This document shows, piece by piece, positions 27,310 through 35,949 of a DNA stretch of 64,000 nucleotides. The notes under the pieces are model-generated. The model did not search any database and was not told the DNA's origin. It saw only the letters and a list, made by a program, of their open reading frames with translations. Source of the stretch: Rickettsiales bacterium. GTDB lineage: Bacteria > Bacteroidota > Bacteroidia > Cytophagales > Cyclobacteriaceae. The translations under genes and the position numbers were made by a program. The DNA lies in assembly GCA_002729235.1 (NCBI GenBank), contig PBTY01000017.1:23420-87419 (forward strand), in the 5' to 3' direction. Position 1 is the stretch's first letter. Each line of letters starts with the position of its first letter.

Positions 27310-27914
27310 TTTCCAAGGAACAAATACAAGATCAAGCACTCGTCCTATTCTCGAGATATGGACTAAAAAGTGTCAACATGGATGATCTTGCCAAAGAGTT
27401 AAGCGTGTCTAAAAAGACGCTTTATCAGGTTTACAGCAGTAAAGAAGATCTTGTTTTGAGTCTATTTGAGAAAATATCCAGCTCATGGGATGAGCAGGTG
27501 GATGAAATTCTTGAAAGCTTGGAAAACCCAATGCAGAAATTTCTACGCTTCACTTTATTGAGGTATCAATTCGTAAAGCGACTGAACCCTTCTTTTCTAT
27601 TGCGCTCCGGCAAACAATATGAGAAAGTGTATTCCTACATGATGAACATTACACGGAATATGGAGCAGATAATTGTTGGTATTTTACATCAGGCCAAAGA
27701 AGAACATCAGCTCCGTAGTGATGTGAATGTGGAGGTTTTTTTCAATGTCCACGAATTAATATTCAATGCGTATTTCGAACAATACAATCCTGTTGTTCCT
27801 GGCTCCAGGGAAACATTCAAACATATGATTATAGCACCAATTGCTGGTATTTGTGAAAAGGAAGAATTTGATATTTGGACAGAATTTGATTCTCTGATTT
27901 CAACCTACAACTGA
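27306..27914 (+). CDS. TetR-family transcriptional regulator
   Basis: A 202-residue regulator. The N-terminal 55 residues hold the TetR helix-turn-helix (ALVLFSRYGLKSVNMDDLAKELSVSKKTLYQVYSSKEDLVLSLF). The C-terminal ligand/dimer domain is all-helical and unassigned. Its ATG overlaps the kinase stop (ATGA), so the two proteins are made from one message and probably in a fixed ratio. Pairing of a TetR factor rather than a response regulator with a histidine kinase is unusual. It might autoregulate the operon; no palindromic operator was found in the 240-base upstream gap. Confidence 0.9.
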   Translation: MISKEQIQDQALVLFSRYGLKSVNMDDLAKELSVSKKTLYQVYSSKEDLVLSLFEKISSSWDEQVDEILESLENPMQKFLRFTLLRYQFVKRLNPSFLLRSGKQYEKVYSYMMNITRNMEQIIVGILHQAKEEHQLRSDVNVEVFFNVHELIFNAYFEQYNPVVPGSRETFKHMIIAPIAGICEKEEFDIWTEFDSLISTYN

Positions 27915-27995
27915 TTGTATCTGATTACTTATCAGTAGGTTAATTCCAACTATTTCAGCGGCTGTGATGTCATATAGCTACAAAATCACACAACT

Positions 27996-29285
27996 ATGAA
28001 ATCCTATCTGCCCCTTACCCTCCTAATTACTGGACTCCTGCTATTCGGCTGCACTGATACCTGTGAAACCATTTCTTCCTACACATATTACGAACCCGTG
28101 TATATGTCGTTAGAAGACTTGCGTCAATCGGTAAAAATGGAAGCGGCCAAAGAAATCACTCAATCCGGTAAAATCTATTTCATTAACGACCACATACTGA
28201 TTAATGAGCCTAATAATGGCATTCATATCATCAACAACGAAGACCCTAAAAACCCAGAAAATCTCGGCTTTATCAATATTCCCGGGAACTTTGATTTAGC
28301 AGCGGTTGATGGCTATTTATACGCAGATAGTTATGTAGATCTGGTAGTCTTTGACATCTCCGACATTGCCAACCCTAAAGAAATCAAACGTATCGAAGAG
28401 ATTTTTCCAAACTACAATACATATGGCTATTATGTTTCCGAGGAAGGGATTGTCACAGATTGGATAGAGACACAAGAAACATCTCAAGTCAGCACCGAAT
28501 GCGATGGATCAGACAGAATGTACTATGACTGGGGATATCGCTGGGGAGGTGGTATTGCTTTAGACATGGCCTTCGCAGAATCAAGCAATACTGCTGGTTA
28601 TGCATCTCTATCTCCGGGAATTGGAGGATCCATGGCTAAATTCACCATCTCCAACAATCACTTATTCATGATTGATGATTGGGAAATGAGAATCGCAGAC
28701 CTGACAACTCCATCTGACCCAATGCTGGGATCAAGAGTCGAAATTGGTTGGGGCATTGAAACTGTTTTCCCATATGATGATATGCTTTTTATAGGCGCCA
28801 ACAATGGCATGTATATTTATGATATCAGTTCCCCTCTTACTCCTGTTCAGTTATCCAATTACAGTCATGTAAACAGCTGTGATCCGGTAGTAACGGATGG
28901 AAAATATGCCTATGTCACTTTGCGTTCTGGTAACTCATGTGCTGGATTTAATAATCAGTTGGAAGTTGTAGACATTCAGGACCCAACATCACCAACATTA
29001 CTAGCGACTTATCCAATGTACAATCCACATGGGTTAAGCATTTCTGATAACAAGCTCTTTATCTGTGATGGTGAAGCTGGACTTAAAGTTTACAATGCTA
29101 ATAATGTACAGAGTATTGGAGACCATCTCATTAAAAATTACAGTGATATTCATGCATATGACGTCATCGTAAGTGATTGTCAAATTATGCTGATAGGTGA
29201 TGATGGATTACGCCAGTATCATTGCAACGACTTTGAAGGTGACATCATTTATCTCAGCACCATAGAGTTTAAGAAAAACATCTAG
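27996..29285 (+). CDS. LVIVD-repeat beta-propeller lipoprotein
   Basis: A 429-residue lipoprotein (lipobox LLFGCTD near residue 20). It carries several LVIVD repeats, recognisable as GIHIINNEDPKNPENLGFINIPG, LVVFDISDIANPKEIKRIE, MYIYDISSPLTPVQLSNYS, LEVVDIQDPTSPTLLATY and GLKVYNANNVQ, which build a bacterial propeller exposed at the cell surface or periplasm. Two Cys (in TECDGS and NSCAGF) could form disulfides. Function of this family is not known; some have adhesive roles. It abuts the next gene with no gap (stop TAG, then ATG), so the pair is one operon, probably an outer-membrane pair. Confidence 0.85.
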   Translation: MKSYLPLTLLITGLLLFGCTDTCETISSYTYYEPVYMSLEDLRQSVKMEAAKEITQSGKIYFINDHILINEPNNGIHIINNEDPKNPENLGFINIPGNFDLAAVDGYLYADSYVDLVVFDISDIANPKEIKRIEEIFPNYNTYGYYVSEEGIVTDWIETQETSQVSTECDGSDRMYYDWGYRWGGGIALDMAFAESSNTAGYASLSPGIGGSMAKFTISNNHLFMIDDWEMRIADLTTPSDPMLGSRVEIGWGIETVFPYDDMLFIGANNGMYIYDISSPLTPVQLSNYSHVNSCDPVVTDGKYAYVTLRSGNSCAGFNNQLEVVDIQDPTSPTLLATYPMYNPHGLSISDNKLFICDGEAGLKVYNANNVQSIGDHLIKNYSDIHAYDVIVSDCQIMLIGDDGLRQYHCNDFEGDIIYLSTIEFKKNI

Positions 29286-30017
29286 ATGAGAAAGTTCATT
29301 TTTGGAACCTTACTTATTGGCCTGCTCAGCAATGCCTTTGGTCAGGTAGACAGAGTATTTCTGACGAATGGCAGCCTGGTAAAAGGAATAATCCTGAATG
29401 ACAGTCTTGGAGACACTCTACAGTTGGAGGTGTATAAATCAATAGTCTCCATTCCATATGATGCTATCGATGAAATTTACCCTCACAGGCTCAGTAACCA
29501 GGAGTTGAAATACAAAAGAACCAGTCCAATAAGATCATTATCTACCAACATCACATTGGGTATTGTCAGTGGAAAGACTGACAAAGACAAAGCCGCAGAA
29601 ATAATGCCTTCTGCCAGTCTGATGGAAATGTATCACCTACATCCGCTAGCTAATTTTGGAGTTAAGGTCGGAGTAGTCAATTACCCAGATTACTATATTT
29701 TTCCTATTTCATTAGAATATCAATCTCTATTTGGCAGGAGTTATAGAAGCTGGATGACCTATGGAAACATTGGATATAGTCTAACGAAGACTCAAGAAGA
29801 TTTGACTGATCAATACGAGTTTAATGGCGGGCTTAACTATCAGTTTGGAATGGGATGGCATGCTGCTCAACAGAACTTTGCTTTTCAGTTTCGATTAGGT
29901 TATTCTGTTCAGAACGTCGAACAGATCCAAATAATTACTTCGGACTATTCGATTATACAGAAAAGAAAGCTCAACAGGATTACCGCCCAAATCGTGTACC
30001 AGATTCAATATAGGTAG
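29286..30017 (+). CDS. Exported protein, probable outer-membrane beta-barrel
   Basis: A 243-residue protein with a signal peptide (1-19, ending NAFGQ). Residues 20-75 are a short beta-rich domain (VFLTNGSLVKGIILND, VSIPYDAIDEIYP) like those that precede barrels in many Bacteroidota envelope proteins. The rest alternates aromatic-flanked strands (FGVKVGVVNY, YIFPISLEYQSLFG, SWMTYGNIGYSLTK, FQFRLGYSVQNVEQ, ending ITAQIVYQIQYR), and the final aromatic-Arg is typical of an outer-membrane barrel end. No known family recognised. It starts directly after the LVIVD lipoprotein gene and may be its membrane partner. Confidence 0.7.
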   Translation: MRKFIFGTLLIGLLSNAFGQVDRVFLTNGSLVKGIILNDSLGDTLQLEVYKSIVSIPYDAIDEIYPHRLSNQELKYKRTSPIRSLSTNITLGIVSGKTDKDKAAEIMPSASLMEMYHLHPLANFGVKVGVVNYPDYYIFPISLEYQSLFGRSYRSWMTYGNIGYSLTKTQEDLTDQYEFNGGLNYQFGMGWHAAQQNFAFQFRLGYSVQNVEQIQIITSDYSIIQKRKLNRITAQIVYQIQYR

Positions 30018-30091
30018 TATTCAGACGATTACTGGAACTTAATTGCACTAACTTTTGTCCATATGGCTTACCTAAACTATCAACTTCAATT

Positions 30092-30694
30092 ATGTGGGAC
30101 GAACGATACAGCGATACGGACTTTGCCTATGGCAAGACACCAAATGAGTTCTTCAAAAAATGGATTAATGAATTCGAACCAGGGAGGATCTTAATGCCTG
30201 CCGATGGAGAAGGACGAAACGGTGTTTATGCAGCTACCGAGGGGTGGCATGTGACTTCCTTTGACCTAAGCCATGAAGGAAAAAAGAAAGCAGAAATACT
30301 GGCTAAAGAGAATAATGTTAGCCTACACTACATGGTCGGAGATTTTGAAGGTTTGCAATTCGAGGAGAACTCTTTTGATGCTCTTGGGATGATATATGCT
30401 CATTTTCCTGCTTCGAAGAAATCCGTATTTCACCAAAGACTGGCAACATATTTAAAACCCGGAGGAATAGTCATCCTGGAAGGGTACGCTAAAAGCAATC
30501 TCCCATTAGTTCAAGAGAATCCTGCGATCGGAGGACCAAAGGACCTTGACATGCTGTATTCCAAAGAAGAAATAGAAGATGATTTTAAAGATTTTGAAAT
30601 CATCTATTCAAATGAAGAACTTGTACAACTAACCGAAGGCAAGTATCACAATGGTGAAGGCTCGCTGATTCGGTTTGTTGGGAGGAAGAAGTAA
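30092..30694 (+). CDS. Class I SAM-dependent methyltransferase (TehB-like)
   Basis: A 200-residue cytoplasmic protein. It opens MWDERYSDTDFAYGKTPNEFF, the usual start of TehB-like and thiol/tellurite methyltransferases. Motif I is ILMPADGEGRNGVYAA; here the canonical GxGxG is replaced by ADGEGRN as in this subfamily. SFDLS is the acidic end of strand 2, VGDFEGLQFEENSFDAL holds motif II/III, and LKPGGIVILEGY is the post-II motif. Substrate unknown; detoxification of a reactive small molecule is typical of relatives. Convergent with the dehydrogenase gene, with only 1 base between stops and no obvious terminator. Confidence 0.88.
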   Translation: MWDERYSDTDFAYGKTPNEFFKKWINEFEPGRILMPADGEGRNGVYAATEGWHVTSFDLSHEGKKKAEILAKENNVSLHYMVGDFEGLQFEENSFDALGMIYAHFPASKKSVFHQRLATYLKPGGIVILEGYAKSNLPLVQENPAIGGPKDLDMLYSKEEIEDDFKDFEIIYSNEELVQLTEGKYHNGEGSLIRFVGRKK

Positions 30695-30695
30695 A

Positions 30696-31511
30696 TCAGG
30701 CACTAGCCAGTTTGCCGATCAACCAAACAGAGAATTTGGGAGCCAATCGCTTTAAGAAATCAAACAAATAAGCATCTGGACCAACTTTTACTCGCTTTTT
30801 GCCTCTTCGAATTGCTCGAACGATTATTCTTGCTGCTCTAGGAGCTGAAGTCATGGCCACTTTTTTAAATAAAGCAGCCGATTCTGCCTGAGACATGCCT
30901 TCCTTTGGCCCTCTCACAAACTTGCTATTGTTGACGATATTGGTTTTTACTCCTCCCGGAAACACACTCATTATTTTCACCGAGGTGCCATTCAATTCCT
31001 GTTGTAACGATTCATTCATTCCACAAATGGCATATTTGGAAACGTTATAGGAACTCTGATTGGGGAACGGTAAGAAAGCATTGACACTGGACACATTGAC
31101 TATTGTGGCATCTGGTCTTTCCAGTAAATGAGGAAGAAACGCTTTAGTCCCATGAAATGCACCCCAGAAATTGACGTCCATAACCATTTTAAAATCTTCA
31201 ATAGTGCCAGTGACGAAAGCATCAGCCACAGATCTTCCGGCATTATTGATCACTCGATCCACATAACCAAAATGAGCGATTACTCCTTCCGCATATTGAA
31301 AAAAAGCATCTTTATCAGCTACATTGAGCTTATCTGCTTTCACCTTCACTGCATAGTCTTTGAGTAATTCTACAGTTTGCCGAAGTTCTGTTTCATTGAC
31401 ATCTGAGATTGCCAGATGGCAGCCTTTTTTGGCCAACTCTATCGCCAACTCTCTGCCTATACCAGAAGCCGCGCCGGTCACCACTACCACATTGTCTTTC
31501 AGATTTCTCAT
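30696..31511 (-). CDS. Short-chain dehydrogenase/reductase
   Basis: A 271-residue classical SDR. VVVTGAASGIGRELA is the nucleotide-binding glycine motif, NNAG is present as VINNAGRSV, the catalytic Ser lies in IVNVSSVNAF and Tyr/Lys in SSYNVSKYAICGM. The long C-terminus (RRGKKRVKVGPDAYLFDFLKRLAP) ends with a basic/hydrophobic stretch found in membrane-associated SDRs acting on lipids or steroids. Substrate cannot be read. It is leftward, monocistronic, and its start is 127 bases from the end of PUL 1. Confidence 0.9.
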   Translation of the reverse strand: MRNLKDNVVVVTGAASGIGRELAIELAKKGCHLAISDVNETELRQTVELLKDYAVKVKADKLNVADKDAFFQYAEGVIAHFGYVDRVINNAGRSVADAFVTGTIEDFKMVMDVNFWGAFHGTKAFLPHLLERPDATIVNVSSVNAFLPFPNQSSYNVSKYAICGMNESLQQELNGTSVKIMSVFPGGVKTNIVNNSKFVRGPKEGMSQAESAALFKKVAMTSAPRAARIIVRAIRRGKKRVKVGPDAYLFDFLKRLAPKFSVWLIGKLASA

Positions 31512-31584
31512 GCCATCGTTTTATTAGACTCAAAGTAAATGAATATCTACTTTTCCGAACCTAGAAATGACTAGAAACACAAAA

Positions 31585-31614
31585 CCGCCACCCGTAGGCC
31601 GACGGCTTCCCCCC
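31585..31614. repeat. Intergenic GC-rich element, copy B
   Basis: CCGCCACCCGTAGGCCGACG followed by GCTTCCCCCC, in the gap between the last PUL 1 gene and the SDR gene. It resembles copies A (16295) and C (32700). It may act as transcription barrier at the end of PUL 1, as no clear terminator hairpin is present. Confidence 0.45.
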
Positions 31615-31638
31615 ATTCTTTCAATATCTCCAGTTGAA

Positions 31639-32679
31639 TTATTCGGTCCCTGAAGGCACCTCAATTCGCTTGCCATCAGGAACAGGGATTCCAAAATCTG
31701 GCAACCCATTTGCCTGCCAGGTAAACTTTTGAATACGAGGTTGGCGACCTCCCCAACCTCCATTAGGATCCGACATGGCGTGATAAATGATCCAGTGCTC
31801 CGTACCATCAGGAGATTGTGTAAAAGCACAATGTCCAGGGCCATAAATTCGATTTGCGTCAGACTTCTCAAATAATGGCTCTTCGTGTTTAGTCCATGAA
31901 TCTTTATTCATCAAATCACCATCCACATTGATGTAAGCTCCCAGACAATACCATTGCGTCCAGCTAGCACTAGCAGAATAGATAACCAGTATAGTATCTC
32001 CCCGCTGCAACACCTCTGGGCCTTCATTGGTATACTGATCCCTTGTTTCCCATTCCAAAAATGGCTCAATCGAGATTTTAGTAATTGCTTCTTCTATCTC
32101 CCATGGAGAAATCATTTTAGCAATTGATATATGTTCTGTCTCACCATCTGCCGTGCGCATCCATAAGAAATAATTTTCACCATTGGCTTTCTGTAATACC
32201 GTACCGTCTATACCCTCAGCAATGATTCCTTTGTATTCGTAACTTCCTAGTGCATCCTCGGAGGTGCTCTCCAAAACAAAGCTCTCCTGGAAGCATTTAG
32301 TAAAGTCTCCACACGGACTACCAGCAGCATAAACATACCAGCGATCGCCAATGAAATGCAGCTCTGGGGCCCAAATGGCATTCTTAATTTCTCCATCTTC
32401 TGAAGGTTGCCAGACAGTAATACCCTGAACCTTAGCCACCTCATGAAGGTTTTTTGATTTTCTGATGACAATGGAGCCTCCATTAGTAGCAGTGTAGTAA
32501 TAAAACCCATCTTTAAAGACTACCCAGGGATCCGCTTCAAATCCCCCAATGGGATTGGTGAAATACTGAACATCTTCTTCAGTTTCATCCGGTTCAGGAG
32601 ATTCGCCCCCTTTTTGAGTACATGAGCATACTGATAGGAGTGCTAAAAAAAGCGCGCCAAAGAAATAATTATTCGACAT
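31639..32679 (-). CDS. GH43 lipoprotein, exo-arabinofuranosidase-like
   Basis: A 346-residue lipoprotein (lipobox SVCSCTQ near residue 20) with one GH43 five-bladed propeller. The triad is visible: base Asp in GGFEADPWVVFKDG, pKa-modulating Asp in GIDGTVLQ, and acid Glu in NEGPEVLQRGD. Further markers are IWAPELHFIGDRWYVYAAG and IYGPGHCAFTQSPDGTEHWIIYHA. The overall pattern resembles the subfamily of Streptomyces exo-1,5-alpha-L-arabinofuranosidase (GH43_26). Two more proteins of the same type are at 41112 and 55281. It is the last gene of PUL 1. An overlapping 113-codon frame at its end is a shadow. Family is secure, precise linkage is inferred. Confidence 0.9.
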   Translation of the reverse strand: MSNNYFFGALFLALLSVCSCTQKGGESPEPDETEEDVQYFTNPIGGFEADPWVVFKDGFYYYTATNGGSIVIRKSKNLHEVAKVQGITVWQPSEDGEIKNAIWAPELHFIGDRWYVYAAGSPCGDFTKCFQESFVLESTSEDALGSYEYKGIIAEGIDGTVLQKANGENYFLWMRTADGETEHISIAKMISPWEIEEAITKISIEPFLEWETRDQYTNEGPEVLQRGDTILVIYSASASWTQWYCLGAYINVDGDLMNKDSWTKHEEPLFEKSDANRIYGPGHCAFTQSPDGTEHWIIYHAMSDPNGGWGGRQPRIQKFTWQANGLPDFGIPVPDGKRIEVPSGTE

Positions 32680-32699
32680 AATAGTGAATGGATTAAGAG

Positions 32700-32728
32700 C
32701 CGCCGACCCTCAGTCCGACGATATTCCC
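32700..32728. repeat. Intergenic GC-rich element, copy C
   Basis: CCGCCGACCCTCAGTCCGAC followed by GATATTCCC, filling half of the 58-base gap between two GH43 genes. It resembles copies A (16295) and B (31585) in its CCGCC start, central CCGAC and TTCC end. Confidence 0.45.
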
Positions 32729-32737
32729 AACTAAAAT

Positions 32738-33880
32738 TTAATTACTGAATGGAAGTGGCTTTGAGGTGGTGGATGGTCCATCAACAATCAATAAACCCCC
32801 GTCGTTAATACGCATTTCATCAATGAAGACCACTCGATCCTGACCACTTTGAGTAGTACGACCATGATACACACAATACATTTTGGAACTATCAGAGGAG
32901 AACAACACCATGTTGTGCCCTGTACCTGTTACATCGCCACCCTGCTCTACATTCTTTTGCAATACTGGATTATTGGATGCTTTGGTAAAGGGTCCAAGGG
33001 GACTTTTCCCAGTCGCATAGCCTACCGCATAATTTTTTCCTGCGTAGTAGTTAGCAGAATACATGATGTAATAAGTGCCATTTCTTTTGAATAAGAAGGA
33101 ACCCTCTGTCCAGCGTCTATTGATTTCTTTAGAAGTTACTGACCTACTCTCCCACTCGGCCTGCTCATCATCAAGTTTCACAGGTGGTCTAAGTAATAGT
33201 TTAGGCTCACCAATTACTCCGCTAAAGTCAGGCTTCAATTCTACTCCATACACCCAGCTCTCTTCGATTTCATCATAGAGTCCTTGCTGCTGAGCCCAAT
33301 CCGCCACCTCACTTTCTACAGGATGTTTGTAGCATGCTCTTGAGTAATACAGATAATTTTTTCCATCGTCATCTACGAATACATTGGCATCAATTACCGG
33401 ATATCCAGGATTGAAAATTGGCCGATCATACAAGTCTTTGAAAGGTCCGGTAGGTTTGTCAGATACCGCCACACCAATCATGAAGTTCTCTTCTTCGTTC
33501 GTTGGATTCTCCTTCCATTGTGCACTAAAGAAAATATAATACTTTCCATCTCTTTTGTACACTTCTGGAGCCCAGAACCACTTCTCATTCCAGGAACTAT
33601 CTGTATTGCCAGTATACACCTGACCTTCAAATGTCCAGTTGATCAAATCAGTAGATGAATAGGTAGCAAAGCCACCCTTCGCTCCTCCACCGGTCCCATA
33701 CATGAAGTAAGTTCCATCCCCATTATCAAGAATGTAAGGATCTCCAAATTCTACTTCGATTGGATTGCTGTAAGTTTGAGTTGTTTCCTCAGAATCACTT
33801 TCTTTATTCTTTTCTGTTGAGCAGGAGGTAACACATCCCACTATTAGAATTAACCCTACATGTTTCACCAATCGATTCAT
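32738..33880 (-). CDS. GH43 lipoprotein (arabinosidase/xylosidase type)
   Basis: A 380-residue lipoprotein from the ATG at 33880, chosen because MNRLVKHVGLILIVGCVTSCS is a lipoprotein signal; the frame stays open to 34009 but that extension would run into the upstream gene. GH43 residues: base Asp in EVEFGDPYILDNGDG, modulator Asp in VIDANVFVDDDGK, and acid Glu in WTEGSFLFKRNGTYY. FWAPEVYKRDGKYYIFFSAQ is a strong family marker, and YAVGYATGKSPLGPF recurs in the GH43 at 51522, so the two are paralogues in different PULs. Likely removes arabinose or xylose side units in the periplasm. It starts 14 bases after the acetylesterase stop. Confidence 0.9.
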   Translation of the reverse strand: MNRLVKHVGLILIVGCVTSCSTEKNKESDSEETTQTYSNPIEVEFGDPYILDNGDGTYFMYGTGGGAKGGFATYSSTDLINWTFEGQVYTGNTDSSWNEKWFWAPEVYKRDGKYYIFFSAQWKENPTNEEENFMIGVAVSDKPTGPFKDLYDRPIFNPGYPVIDANVFVDDDGKNYLYYSRACYKHPVESEVADWAQQQGLYDEIEESWVYGVELKPDFSGVIGEPKLLLRPPVKLDDEQAEWESRSVTSKEINRRWTEGSFLFKRNGTYYIMYSANYYAGKNYAVGYATGKSPLGPFTKASNNPVLQKNVEQGGDVTGTGHNMVLFSSDSSKMYCVYHGRTTQSGQDRVVFIDEMRINDGGLLIVDGPSTTSKPLPFSN

Positions 33881-33893
33881 TGTATGTTTTCGT

Positions 33894-35795
33894 TTATTGA
33901 TCTGTTCTAAATGGACTTGCCGGAAGTCCTTCTTTATTGCACAAATTAGCGTCATCAGGATTGTCCCCCCAGGCATATCGAACTGCTTTTGGTTCAGATA
34001 TCTGACCACTCCAGACCACTACTTTGTTATCTTTTAACTGTGCTTTGGCCCAAACAAACTTGCCATCCTCACCAGCAATAGCAAATCCTTTGACATACCC
34101 ATACTTATCCTTGACTTTCAAACCAGAACCAATATTGGAGAAACTTAGAATTGCCTTGTTTCCTTCCAACTCCATTCCAGCAAAGGTTGGCCCTGAGTGT
34201 ACTATATCTTTTCCATAAGCTACCTTTTCAGCTGCCATTGCCAATCGATAACCTACATCCTGCTTGTTCCTTGGGTGTATGTCATTGGCTTCGCCTATAT
34301 CGATAATGACTGCTTGTCCGGTTTTTGGCAGAGCTAATGTCATGGATTGTGCTTCTCGTAACTCAGCCCAACTACTTTCCTTAGGTTGTGAAGCCGGTGC
34401 CATGAAGTTTGCCAACTGTACCCATATGAAAGGCATATCCTGTCCAAACTGCTCTCTCCAATCCAATATCATGGATGGGAACAAGTCTTGATATTGCTGT
34501 GGGTTACGCGTATTGTTTTCACCCTGATACCAAATCACGCCCTTGATGGGTAAATCAGTGATTGGTGCAATCATGGCATTGTATAAGCAAGTGGGAAAAT
34601 CATTTGGCCCTTTAGCCGGACCTCCATATGTCGAGCTAAGTACTGCAGGTTTGTATTTCCAGGCTCCAGCTAATGATATGGTTGACCTGCCAACTTTGAG
34701 AACCAAATCCTCTGGCTTTCCATACAATCCTCCACCTCCTGTACCATCAGTCACACGAACTACCAACCAGTTGGTTCCTGCTCTTAACTGGCTTTTGGCA
34801 ACACGGTAATTTCTTGGAAGAGTCCAATCTTCCAAATGTCCTATCAATTGTCCATTAATGTAGGTATCATCAATATCATCTATCGGCCCAAGACTTAGGC
34901 TCGCATCTGCTAGCTGATCCTCCGTTAGTTCAAAAGACTTTGCAAACCAGATGATGCCATCTTCATTTCCAATTTTTGTACTCTCCCAAATCTTAGGTAA
35001 TTCTATATCATCCCAGGCGGAGTACTGATCTGAAGACAAACTATACCACTTCGCAGCCATACCTGGTTCCTTAGCCAAAGCAGCCTGGTATTTATCCATC
35101 ATTTCCTTTGACTTGGATGCTTGCTCCACATACTCTGATTTATTCAGGTTTTCAAAACCATCAACAGCGGTCAATCCTTCCCAGCTCATCCAGGTAACGA
35201 TATCAGTACCACCCCACGAGCTATGTATAAGACCTATCGGAATATCCAGATCTTTATTGATTTGTTTCCCAAAATGATAAGCTACCGCAGAAAAATTTGG
35301 ACTTGATTCTGGACTACTTACATGCCAGCCGGTAGTAGTGATGTCACTTTCAGGATTGGCCGCCATGTCCTTTTCCACGGTAAATAGTCTTATACGACTA
35401 TTCGCACTATTTTCAATTGATTCAGCTCCTTTTTTGGTATTGAATAATGGCCATTCCATATTAGATTGTCCACTACCAATCCATACATCCCCAATCAAAA
35501 CATTCTTCAACTGAAGCTTTTCTTTATTCCCAGACACAGTCAGTGCAAAAGGCCCACCATGAGTCATTGGCTTTAGCTCAATCATCCATTTTCCAGATTT
35601 ATCGGCTCTGCTTGAAACCGTTTGACCATTAAAGTCAATAGAGACACTTTCTTTAGGGCTAGCTTGCCCCCATATTTTCAATGTTTGGTCTCGCTGTAGG
35701 ACCATATTGTCACCAAACACCTTGGCAAGTTTCAGCTGAGCCTGAGCAGACATTGTGCATACCAGTAAAAACGCAATTGTGAGAATTTTCATCAT
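33894..35795 (-). CDS. SASA-type (sialate O-acetylesterase-like) carbohydrate esterase
   Basis: A 633-residue exported esterase (signal peptide about 1-19, ending SAQAQ). It begins with the domain typical of the family, KLAKVFGDNMVLQRDQTLKIWG, then GDVWIGSGQSNMEWPL with the nucleophile Ser, HSSWGGTDIVTWMS, an inserted jelly-roll (about 255-360; QLIGHLEDW, RVTDGTGGGGLYG), and IKGVIWYQGENNTRNP, with NDIHPRNKQDVGYRLA giving the catalytic Asp/His. Many PULs encode such enzymes for acetylated plant or algal glycans (xylan acetylesterase family CE20 and relatives) rather than sialic acid. With GH43 genes on both sides, removal of acetyl groups from an arabinose-rich chain is the likely job. Start: adjacent ATG codons at 35795. 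Confidence 0.9.
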   Translation of the reverse strand: MMKILTIAFLLVCTMSAQAQLKLAKVFGDNMVLQRDQTLKIWGQASPKESVSIDFNGQTVSSRADKSGKWMIELKPMTHGGPFALTVSGNKEKLQLKNVLIGDVWIGSGQSNMEWPLFNTKKGAESIENSANSRIRLFTVEKDMAANPESDITTTGWHVSSPESSPNFSAVAYHFGKQINKDLDIPIGLIHSSWGGTDIVTWMSWEGLTAVDGFENLNKSEYVEQASKSKEMMDKYQAALAKEPGMAAKWYSLSSDQYSAWDDIELPKIWESTKIGNEDGIIWFAKSFELTEDQLADASLSLGPIDDIDDTYINGQLIGHLEDWTLPRNYRVAKSQLRAGTNWLVVRVTDGTGGGGLYGKPEDLVLKVGRSTISLAGAWKYKPAVLSSTYGGPAKGPNDFPTCLYNAMIAPITDLPIKGVIWYQGENNTRNPQQYQDLFPSMILDWREQFGQDMPFIWVQLANFMAPASQPKESSWAELREAQSMTLALPKTGQAVIIDIGEANDIHPRNKQDVGYRLAMAAEKVAYGKDIVHSGPTFAGMELEGNKAILSFSNIGSGLKVKDKYGYVKGFAIAGEDGKFVWAKAQLKDNKVVVWSGQISEPKAVRYAWGDNPDDANLCNKEGLPASPFRTDQ

Positions 35796-35874
35796 TTTGG
35801 GATCTTTTTAAATAAGCTTAAAGATCAACAATCCTAAATAAATAAACGTAATCCATACGCTCAACTTAATAAAT

Positions 35875-35896
35875 TTGGCGGTCCGAAGACCGCCAA
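35875..35896 (-). terminator. Hairpin with C(UUCG)G loop between PUL 1 genes
   Basis: A perfect 9-bp stem TTGGCGGTC (35875-35883) and GACCGCCAA (35888-35896). On the transcribed strand the loop is UUCG closed by C-G, an extra-stable tetraloop. AU-rich sequence follows without a long U-run, so it could be a weak terminator or a 3'-end stabiliser for the upstream message. Confidence 0.6.
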
Positions 35897-35949
35897 GTTG
35901 CCTCGACTCATTCTAAGAGTTAAAGCTGCCTTAGTTCACTTAATATTCT

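Noticed and set aside
31530..31871. 113-codon leftward frame at the end of the GH43 gene
   Set aside because: It overlaps the GH43 coding region in another frame, lacks domain features and is explained as a shadow.
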